Assembly: GCF_007828215.1 (NCBI RefSeq) | Contig: NZ_VIUE01000042.1 | Coordinates: 1-37,987, forward strand | Length of the DNA: 37,987 bases | Direction of reading: 5' to 3' | Source of the DNA: Pseudomonas sp. SJZ074 | GTDB taxonomy: Bacteria; Pseudomonadota; Gammaproteobacteria; Pseudomonadales; Pseudomonadaceae | Part shown: in pieces, positions 32,072-37,987 of the stretch | Numbering within the stretch: position 1 is the first letter of the stretch | Layout: each line of letters starts with the position of its first letter | The notes under the pieces: model-generated | Database searches by the model: none | Seen by the model: the letters and a program-made list of their open reading frames with translations, nothing else | What the model was told of the DNA's origin: nothing | Made by a program: the position numbers and the translations under genes

Positions 32072-33352
32072 ATGTCGGTCGATCCGCAACAATTGCTCCG
32101 CGAGCTGTTTGCCGCAGCCATCGACGCGGCCCATCCGCAACACGTTCTTGAACAGTACCTGCCGGCCGACCGCAGCGGTCGGGTGATTGTCATCGGCGCC
32201 GGCAAGGCCGCCGCGGCGATGGCGCAGGTGGTCGAGCGTTGCTGGCAGGGCGAGGTCAGCGGCCTGGTGGTGACCCGCTACGGCCATGGCGCGCCTTGCC
32301 AGAAAATCGAAGTGGTGGAAGCCGCCCACCCCGTACCCGACGCGGCCGGCCTGGCAGTGGCCGGACGGGTGCTGGAACTGGTCAGCAACCTGACGGAAGA
32401 CGACCGGGTGATCTTCCTGTTGTCCGGCGGTGGCTCGGCGCTGCTGGCACTGCCCGCAGCCGGTATTACCCTGGCCGACAAGCAAGCGATCAACAAAGCC
32501 TTGCTAAAATCCGGTGCCACCATCGGTGAGATGAACTGCGTGCGCAAGCACCTTTCGGCGATCAAGGGCGGACGCCTGGGCAAGGCCTGCTGGCCGGCGA
32601 CGGTCTACACCTATGCGATTTCCGATGTACCGGGCGACCTTGCCACGGTCATCGCGTCCGGCCCCACCGTGGCCGACCCCAGCACATCAGCCGAAGCCCT
32701 GGCGATCCTCAAGCGCTACAGCATTGAGGTCCCGGCGTCGGTGCACACCTGGCTGCACAGCGCGGAGTCGGAAACCGTCAAACCCGGCGACCCAAGCCTG
32801 GCCCGCAGTCATTTCCAACTGATCGCCCGCCCCCAGCAATCCCTGGAAGCGGCAGCGGTGAAAGCCCGCCAGGCTGGTTTCAGCCCGCTGATCCTTGGCG
32901 ACCTGGAGGGCGAGTCGAGGGAAGTGGCGAAAGTCCATGCCGGCATCGCCCGGCAAATCGCCCGGTACGGCCAGCCCCTGGCAGCGCCCTGCGTGATCCT
33001 CTCCGGCGGCGAAACCACGGTGACCGTGCGCGGCCACGGCCGAGGCGGTCGCAATGCCGAATTCCTGCTGAGCCTGACCGACAACCTCAAGGGTCACCCC
33101 GGCATTTATGCATTGGCCGGCGACACCGACGGCATCGACGGCTCCGAGGACAACGCCGGCGCCATCATGACTCCAGACAGTTATCGTCGTGCCACCGAGC
33201 TGGGCATGAGCGCCAGCGACGAGCTGGACAACAACAACGGCTACGGCTATTTCGCCGCGCTGGATGGGTTGATCGTCACCGAGCCGACCCGCACCAACGT
33301 CAACGACTTCCGCGCCATCCTGATCCTCGAGAACCCCGCCCATGACGCCTGA
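32072..33352 (+). CDS. ttuD: Glycerate kinase, MOFRL family (TtuD/GckA type)
   Basis: This 426-residue enzyme phosphorylates glycerate, probably to 2-phosphoglycerate, which then flows to phosphoenolpyruvate. It was named TtuD from tartrate utilisation, where it was first called a hydroxypyruvate reductase. Motifs are VIVIGAGKAAAAMAQ (38-52), FLLSGGGSALLALPA, GGETTVTVRGHGRGGRNAEF in the MOFRL domain and AGDTDGIDGSEDNAGA near the C terminus. The ATG at 32072 has GGGAG upstream and fits the family start; an earlier ATG at 32039 lacks this. The end overlaps pyk by 11 bp, so kinase and pyruvate kinase are coupled. Confidence 0.93.
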   Translation: MSVDPQQLLRELFAAAIDAAHPQHVLEQYLPADRSGRVIVIGAGKAAAAMAQVVERCWQGEVSGLVVTRYGHGAPCQKIEVVEAAHPVPDAAGLAVAGRVLELVSNLTEDDRVIFLLSGGGSALLALPAAGITLADKQAINKALLKSGATIGEMNCVRKHLSAIKGGRLGKACWPATVYTYAISDVPGDLATVIASGPTVADPSTSAEALAILKRYSIEVPASVHTWLHSAESETVKPGDPSLARSHFQLIARPQQSLEAAAVKARQAGFSPLILGDLEGESREVAKVHAGIARQIARYGQPLAAPCVILSGGETTVTVRGHGRGGRNAEFLLSLTDNLKGHPGIYALAGDTDGIDGSEDNAGAIMTPDSYRRATELGMSASDELDNNNGYGYFAALDGLIVTEPTRTNVNDFRAILILENPAHDA

Positions 33353-34757
33353 CAAAAAGGTCAAGATCCTCGCCACCCTCGGTCCCGCCACTCGCGGGAT
33401 CGACGACATCCATGCGCTGGTGCGGGCCGGGGTGAACATCTTCCGCCTGAACTTCAGCCACGGCGATCACGCCGACCATGCCCAGCGCTACCAGTGGATT
33501 CGCGAGGTCGAGCGGCAGCTCAACTACCCGCTGGGTATCCTGATGGACCTGCAAGGCCCGAAACTGCGGGTCGGTCGATTCGCCGACGGCAAGGTCCTGC
33601 TACAACGCGGCCAGGCCCTGCGCCTGGACCTGGACCCGACGCCCGGCGATCAACACCGGGTCAACCTGCCCCACCCGGAAATCATCGCAGCCCTGGAGCC
33701 AGGCATGGATTTGTTGCTGGATGACGGCAAGTTGCGCCTACGGGTGATTGCCCGGCACAGCGATGCCATCGACACCGAAGTGCTCAACGGTGGCGAACTG
33801 TCGGACCGCAAAGGCGTGAACGTACCACAGGCCGTGCTCGACCTGAGCCCGCTGACCGCCAAGGACCGTCGCGACTTGAGCTTCGGCCTGGAATTGGGTG
33901 TGGATTGGGTAGCGCTGTCGTTCGTCCAACGTCCCGAAGACCTCCGCGAAGCCCGCGCGCTGATTGGCGACAAGGCGTTCCTGATGGCCAAGATCGAGAA
34001 ACCGTCGGCAGTGGCCCAACTGCGGGAAATCGCCGAGTTGAGCGACGCGATCATGGTGGCTCGGGGCGATCTGGGCGTTGAAGTGCCGGCCGAGAGCGTG
34101 CCGCAGATCCAGAAGAACATCATCGGCACCTGCCGCGCCCTCGGCAAACCGGTGGTGGTGGCGACGCAGATGCTGGAATCGATGCGCTTCTCCCCGGCGC
34201 CCACCCGGGCTGAGGTCACCGACGTCGCCAACGCCGTGGCCGAAGGCGCCGATGCGGTGATGCTGTCGGCGGAAACCGCGTCGGGCGACTACCCCCTCGA
34301 AGCCGTGCAGATGATGAGCAAGATCATCCGCCAGGTCGAAAACGGCCCGGATTACCAGGCCCAACTGGATGTCAGCCGACCGAAAGCCGAGGCCACGGTA
34401 TCGGACGCCATCAGCTGTGCAATCCGTCGCATCAGCAACGTCCTGCCGGTGGCGGTGCTGGTGAATTACAGCGAATCGGGCAGCTCCAGCCTGCGAGCCG
34501 CGCGGGAACGGCCGACGGTGCCGATCCTCAACCTCACGCCGAACCTTCAGGCCGCCCGCCGCTTGACGGTGGCCTGGGGCGTGCACTCGGTGGTCAACGA
34601 TCGGCTGCGGCAGGTGGATGAAGTCTGTTCCACCGCCCTGGAAATCGCCCAGGCCCAAGGCATGGCGCAGCGCGGCGATACGCTGCTGATTACTGCGGGT
34701 GTACCGTTTGGGCAGCCGGGGTCGACCAATTCGTTGCGCATCGAGACGTTGATCTAG
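33342..34757 (+). CDS. pyk: Pyruvate kinase
   Basis: This 471-residue enzyme converts phosphoenolpyruvate and ADP to pyruvate and ATP. Motifs are FRLNFSHGD (34-42), the pyruvate kinase signature LMAKIEKPSAV with Lys217 and Glu219, and IMVARGDLGVEVP with Asp243; the C-terminal allosteric domain is present and no PEP-utiliser extension is added. It overlaps ttuD by 11 bp, which makes it the last step of a glyoxylate-to-pyruvate route. P. aeruginosa has two isozymes, and the one in this location is called pykF; the other is expected elsewhere in the genome. Confidence 0.97.
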   Translation: MTPDKKVKILATLGPATRGIDDIHALVRAGVNIFRLNFSHGDHADHAQRYQWIREVERQLNYPLGILMDLQGPKLRVGRFADGKVLLQRGQALRLDLDPTPGDQHRVNLPHPEIIAALEPGMDLLLDDGKLRLRVIARHSDAIDTEVLNGGELSDRKGVNVPQAVLDLSPLTAKDRRDLSFGLELGVDWVALSFVQRPEDLREARALIGDKAFLMAKIEKPSAVAQLREIAELSDAIMVARGDLGVEVPAESVPQIQKNIIGTCRALGKPVVVATQMLESMRFSPAPTRAEVTDVANAVAEGADAVMLSAETASGDYPLEAVQMMSKIIRQVENGPDYQAQLDVSRPKAEATVSDAISCAIRRISNVLPVAVLVNYSESGSSSLRAARERPTVPILNLTPNLQAARRLTVAWGVHSVVNDRLRQVDEVCSTALEIAQAQGMAQRGDTLLITAGVPFGQPGSTNSLRIETLI

Positions 34758-34773
34758 CGCCTGGGTTGGCCCC

Positions 34774-34848
34774 TTCGCGAGCAAGCCCGCTCCCACATTG
34801 GACTTGCGGCGTTCACAGAACCCTTGTGGGAGCGGGCTTGCTCGCGAA
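34774..34848. repeat. REP doublet, outward type, between pyk and the urea transporter gene
   Basis: Units at 34774-34797 and 34825-34848 face outward around a 27-bp spacer, shorter than in the doublets around the RAYT gene. Flanking CCCC/GGGG bases extend the pairing. The spacer start (TTGCGGCGTTCA) resembles that of the RAYT-flanking doublets. Confidence 0.9.
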
Positions 34849-34879
34849 GGGGTTAACCCGGTTTATCAGACACACAACC

Positions 34880-35782
34880 ATGCAAAACTCCCCCTGCCCC
34901 GACTGGGCCACCGCCCTGCTTAACGGCTTCAGTCAGATCTTCCTCCAGCGTCATCCGCTGTGCGGCCTGTTGTGCCTGCTGGCAATTCTGTTCAGCGCGC
35001 CAGCCTTGTTCGGGTGGGCATTGCTGGGTGGCGTGGCCGGGTTGCTCACGGCCCAGCGCCGCGATTACCCCAAGGCAGATCGCCAGGCCGGGCTGTTCAG
35101 CTACAACGGCATCCTGTTGGGGTTGTTGGCGGGCCTGGTCTTGCCCTGGTCCGTCTTGCTGCCGCCGCTGATCATCGCGGGCGGCGGTCTCAGCGCGATG
35201 CTGACCCAGCAATGGCTCAAGCGCACCCGTGACCCGCGATGCCTGCCCGCCTACACCGCACCCTTCGTGGGGCTGGGCTGGCTGCTGCTGAGCTTCGCTG
35301 CGCCACAGCCTTCGCTGATGTCGGCCGAGCTGACACTGGCCAACCTGCTGGCCGGCTGTTTGACGGGATTAGGCCAAGTCATGTTTCTCGGTCATCCGTT
35401 AGCAGGTGCGCTGATTACAGCGGGCCTGCTGGTTGCCAACCGTCGAGCCGCGGGCTGGGCACTGTTTGGTTCGGCCGCCGGCGTCGCGTTCGCCGTGGTG
35501 CATCAGGAATACGCAACGGCGCTGTCCGGACTGGGCGGTTATAACCCGGCGCTGGTGGCGCTGGCCCTCAGTCAACAGCGCCGCCAACCCTGGCTGCCGC
35601 TGGCCGGAATCCTGCTGGCAGTCCTGCTCACGCCGGGGTTTGCCGCCCTCGGTCTGGCGCCACTCACCGCGCCGTTCATCCTCGCCGGCTGGCTGGTGCA
35701 GGCCACGGCGCGAACGTGGCGGCAGATCCTGAGCGACACCCCGCCTTGCGCTCTGCGGGGCAATCGCCCTAGGCTTCGCTGA
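34880..35782 (+). CDS. Urea transporter (UT family)
   Basis: This 300-residue membrane protein belongs to the UT family of urea channels. The family's internal duplication is visible: LNGFSQIFLQRHPLCGLLCL near residue 12 matches LTGLGQVMFLGHPLAGALIT in the second half, and FSYNGILLGLLAG matches GGYNPALVALAL. About ten hydrophobic helices can be drawn. The ATG at 34880 begins the homologous part; it has no clear ribosome site, and the frame stays open upstream through a REP, which is not coding. It follows the glyoxylate operon. Since allantoate breakdown yields both urea and glyoxylate, the neighbours may serve the same nutrient source. Confidence 0.85.
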   Translation: MQNSPCPDWATALLNGFSQIFLQRHPLCGLLCLLAILFSAPALFGWALLGGVAGLLTAQRRDYPKADRQAGLFSYNGILLGLLAGLVLPWSVLLPPLIIAGGGLSAMLTQQWLKRTRDPRCLPAYTAPFVGLGWLLLSFAAPQPSLMSAELTLANLLAGCLTGLGQVMFLGHPLAGALITAGLLVANRRAAGWALFGSAAGVAFAVVHQEYATALSGLGGYNPALVALALSQQRRQPWLPLAGILLAVLLTPGFAALGLAPLTAPFILAGWLVQATARTWRQILSDTPPCALRGNRPRLR

Positions 35783-35802
35783 CTCTGAATCAGGCGAAGG
35801 TT

Positions 35803-36627
35803 ATGGACAGCACCGACAATTGGCGTGAACGCCTCTACATCATGATTTTCCAGACCGACACCGTGGCCGGTCGACGCTTCGACAGTGCGTTGCTGTTGAT
35901 CATCCTCGCCAGCCTGGTGATCGTGATGCTCGACAGCATCGACAGCGTGCACAAGAACTATGCGGCCCTGCTGGCCGGGATCGAATGGGGTTTCACTTTC
36001 ATCTTCCTCGTCGAGTACGGCCTGCGCCTGTATTGCTCGCCCAAGCCCCTGCGCTATGCGTTCAGTTTCTACGGCCTGGTGGATCTGCTGGCCATCGTGC
36101 CGGGGATCCTGGCGTTGTACTACAGCGATGCCCAGTACCTGCTGATCATTCGGATCATCCGCATGCTACGGATCTTCCGGGTGCTCAAGCTCAGCCCCTA
36201 CCTCAAGCAAGCCAATTACCTGATGGCGGCCCTGCGGGGCAGCAAGCAGAAAATCATCGTGTTCCTGGTCAGCGTCTCCACCCTGGTGACGGTGTTCGGC
36301 ACGCTGATGTACGTCATCGAAGGCCCGGAGCATGGCTTCACCAGCATTCCCAAGGGCATCTATTGGGCGATCGTGACACTGACCACCGTAGGCTTCGGCG
36401 ATATCGTGCCCAAGACCCCCCTGGGCCAGGTGGTTTCATCCCTGGTGATGATCACCGGTTACTCGATCATCGCCGTGCCCACCGGTATCTTCACCGCGGA
36501 ACTGGCCACCGCCATGCGCGGTGACCAGCTCAAGCACGATTGCCCGGTGTGCAGCAAAAACAACCACGAACACGGCGCCGCGTTCTGCTCCCGCTGTGGC
36601 AATGCGCTGTTCAGGAAACTGGAATAA
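35803..36627 (+). CDS. Voltage-gated potassium channel-like protein with C-terminal zinc ribbon
   Basis: This 274-residue protein has six membrane helices of the voltage-gated channel type. The S4 sensor is IIRIIRMLRIFRVLKL (115-130), with regularly spaced arginines; the pore filter TTVGFGD (194-200) is potassium-type; S6 follows (VSSLVMITGYSIIAVPTG). After S6 the chain ends in CPVC (247-250) and CSRC (262-265), an 11-residue gap between the pairs and a likely zinc ribbon. It starts 20 bp after the urea transporter gene on the same strand, so it may be co-transcribed. Function in the cell is unknown; potassium efflux or membrane-potential control is likely. Confidence 0.88.
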   Translation: MDSTDNWRERLYIMIFQTDTVAGRRFDSALLLIILASLVIVMLDSIDSVHKNYAALLAGIEWGFTFIFLVEYGLRLYCSPKPLRYAFSFYGLVDLLAIVPGILALYYSDAQYLLIIRIIRMLRIFRVLKLSPYLKQANYLMAALRGSKQKIIVFLVSVSTLVTVFGTLMYVIEGPEHGFTSIPKGIYWAIVTLTTVGFGDIVPKTPLGQVVSSLVMITGYSIIAVPTGIFTAELATAMRGDQLKHDCPVCSKNNHEHGAAFCSRCGNALFRKLE

Positions 36628-36715
36628 GCAAAGCACTTTTTGATGCTTGTCGGCCAAAAGGCCTGCCGCTAGTGTGCTGGCCTGGAAACCCCTTTCAAAT
36701 AAAAAGGAATTCGCA

Positions 36716-37714
36716 GTGAAGAACTTCTTTGGCGCCACCCTTCTCGCCGCCGGCCTGACCTTCGGCAGCCTGGCTCACGCCGCCCCGACACTGCTCAACG
36801 TGTCCTACGACGTGATGCGCGACTTCTACAAGGACTACAACGCCGCCTTCCAGAAGCACTGGCAGGCCGAGCACAACGAAAACATCACCGTGCAGATGTC
36901 CTTCGGTGGCTCGAGCAAGCAGGCACGCTCGGTCATCGACGGACTTCCGGCCGATGTCATCACCATGAACATGGCCACCGACATCAACGCCCTGGCGGAC
37001 AACGGCAAACTGGTGCCCGAGGACTGGGTCAGCCGCTTGCCGAACCACAGCGCCCCGTTCACTTCGGCCACGGTGTTCATCGTGCGCAAGGGCAACCCCA
37101 AGGCCCTGAAAGACTGGCCCGACCTGCTCAAGGACGGCGTGCAGGTGATCGTGCCCAACCCGAAGACCTCCGGTAACGGTCGCTACACCTATCTGTCGGC
37201 CTGGGGCTACGTACTGAAGAACGGCGGCGATGAAACCAAGGCCAAGGACTTCGTCGGCAAGCTGTTCAAGCAGGCGCCTGTGCTGGACACCGGCGGTCGC
37301 GCGGCGACTACCACGTTCATGACCAACCAGATCGGCGATGTGCTGGTGACCTTTGAAAACGAAGCCGAGATGATCGCCCGTGAGTTCGGTCGCGACCAAT
37401 TCGAAGTGGTCTACCCGAGCGTATCCGCCGAAGCCGAGCCTCCGGTCAGCGTAGTGGACAAGGTCGTGGATAAAAAAGGCTCCCGCGCCGCCGCCGAGGC
37501 GTACCTCAAGTACCTGTGGTCGCCCGAAGGCCAGGAAATCGCCGCCGCCAACTACCTGCGTCCACGGGATCCAGCCATCCTGGGCAAATACACCGACCGC
37601 TTCCCGAAAGTGGATTTCCTGTCGGTGGAGAAAACCTTCGGCGACTGGCGCACCGTGCAGAAGACGCACTTCAATGACGGTGGGGTTTTCGACCAGATCT
37701 ACAGCGGGCAATAA
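36716..37714 (+). CDS. sbp: Sulfate ABC transporter periplasmic binding protein
   Basis: This 332-residue protein captures sulfate (or thiosulfate) for the CysTWA importer. The signal peptide ends at AHA (residue 22). The mature part follows E. coli Sbp: LLNVSYDVMRDFYKDYN, SFGGSSKQARSVIDGL, ADVITMNMATDINAL, NHSAPFTSATVFIVRKGNP and VSVVDKVVDKKGS. The start is GTG at 36716 with AAGGA 7 nt upstream; an in-frame ATG at 36647 would place 23 polar residues before the signal peptide. It is probably the first gene of a sulfate cluster extending beyond the window. In P. aeruginosa the gene at this place is called cysP; the Sbp/CysP distinction is not secure. Confidence 0.94.
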   Translation: MKNFFGATLLAAGLTFGSLAHAAPTLLNVSYDVMRDFYKDYNAAFQKHWQAEHNENITVQMSFGGSSKQARSVIDGLPADVITMNMATDINALADNGKLVPEDWVSRLPNHSAPFTSATVFIVRKGNPKALKDWPDLLKDGVQVIVPNPKTSGNGRYTYLSAWGYVLKNGGDETKAKDFVGKLFKQAPVLDTGGRAATTTFMTNQIGDVLVTFENEAEMIAREFGRDQFEVVYPSVSAEAEPPVSVVDKVVDKKGSRAAAEAYLKYLWSPEGQEIAAANYLRPRDPAILGKYTDRFPKVDFLSVEKTFGDWRTVQKTHFNDGGVFDQIYSGQ

Positions 37715-37987
37715 ACCCGCAACTTTCCAGGCCACACCAAACACTGTGGGAGCGAGCCTGCTCGCGATGGCGGAGTGTCAGACAAGCATCGGCGACTGAC
37801 ACCCGCCATCGCGAGCAGGCTCGCTTGTATGTTTAGACTTGAAGGGGTGGGCGGGACTAAAAGCTCGATTCCGACTCTAGCCAGTACGGACTGTGGGAGA
37901 CTTCTCGTCCCGCCCCTTCTACCTAAAGCGCCAATAAGGAATTCATCGGCAAGACCGACGATAGATGCAAGCCAGCGCTACGGTAGA
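37715..37987. other. Terminal spacer after the sulfate-binding protein gene
   Basis: This stretch holds a truncated REP doublet (37745-37825), an inverted repeat GGGCGGGAC/GTCCCGCCC (37849-37857 and 37907-37915), and about 70 bp in which I see nothing recognisable. No coding frame with family features is present. Confidence 0.6.
37745..37825. repeat. Truncated REP doublet, inward type
   Basis: The left unit is complete (TGTGGGAGCGAGCC) with spacer arms TGTCAG and CTGACA, but the right unit stops after GGCTCGCT and lacks the final CCCACA, replaced by TGTATG. Confidence 0.85.

Noticed and set aside
36647..36715. Upstream ATG start for the sulfate-binding protein
   Set aside because: It would put 23 polar residues before a clear signal peptide; the GTG at 36716 has the ribosome site.

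Overview
The window is a chromosomal segment of a Pseudomonas of the fluorescens group. Three things point there. Gene order follows the pattern I recall from P. aeruginosa: gltA-sdhCDAB-sucAB-lpdG-sucCD-braB...htpG, and gcl-hyi-glxR-ttuD-pyk-urea transporter-ion channel-sulfate-binding protein. The coding bias is GC-rich and produces long antisense shadow frames. The spacers are littered with REP repeats (core GCGAGCAAGCCCGC) typical of that group. No rRNA, tRNA, CRISPR array, prophage or classical insertion sequence is visible. The only mobile-element gene is a REP-associated tyrosine transposase (RAYT).

Region 1 (1-6,100): minus-strand htpG behind two overlapping PaaI-like thioesterase genes, with a heat-shock (sigma-32) promoter candidate next to the thioesterase stop; a small plus-strand lipoprotein; a DUF599 membrane protein; and the branched-chain amino acid carrier BrnQ/BraB.

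Region 2 (6,200-19,300): the TCA-cycle cluster. sdhC-sdhD-sdhA-sdhB, sucA-sucB-lpdG and sucC-sucD all read leftward and encode the steps from 2-oxoglutarate to fumarate. gltA (citrate synthase) is divergent from sdhC, and both genes have near-consensus sigma-70 promoters in their shared 351-bp spacer. The sdhB-sucA and lpdG-sucC spacers hold strings of stem-loops, matching the positions where conserved RNA leaders (sucA-II and sucC motifs) have been described in Pseudomonas.

Region 3 (19,400-26,700): the acetate permease pair yjcH-actP feeds acetate to the cycle. An orphan glycine-betaine/choline-type binding protein, a secreted alpha/beta-hydrolase-like protein overlapping an mlaA-type gene, a DUF808 membrane protein and a RutR-like TetR regulator follow.

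Region 4 (26,690-27,450): a RAYT gene bracketed by two nearly identical REP doublets in the same orientation.

Region 5 (27,480-34,760): glyoxylate assimilation. Gcl condenses glyoxylate to tartronate semialdehyde, Hyi interconverts that with hydroxypyruvate, GlxR reduces it to glycerate, TtuD phosphorylates glycerate, and pyruvate kinase finishes lower glycolysis. A GlcG-like gene is divergent from gcl, and the shared spacer carries two copies of the palindrome TTGTATACAA. REP doublets sit in three successive gaps of this apparent operon.

Region 6 (34,880-37,987): a urea transporter, a six-helix potassium-channel-like protein with a C-terminal zinc ribbon, and a sulfate-binding protein. The window ends before any sulfate permease genes.

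No wholly new multi-gene system stands out. The best leads are the RAYT with its paired REP doublets, a heptamer-based inverted-repeat element present twice around the TCA genes, the structured RNA leaders, the hydrolase-mlaA pair and the twin palindromes upstream of gcl.
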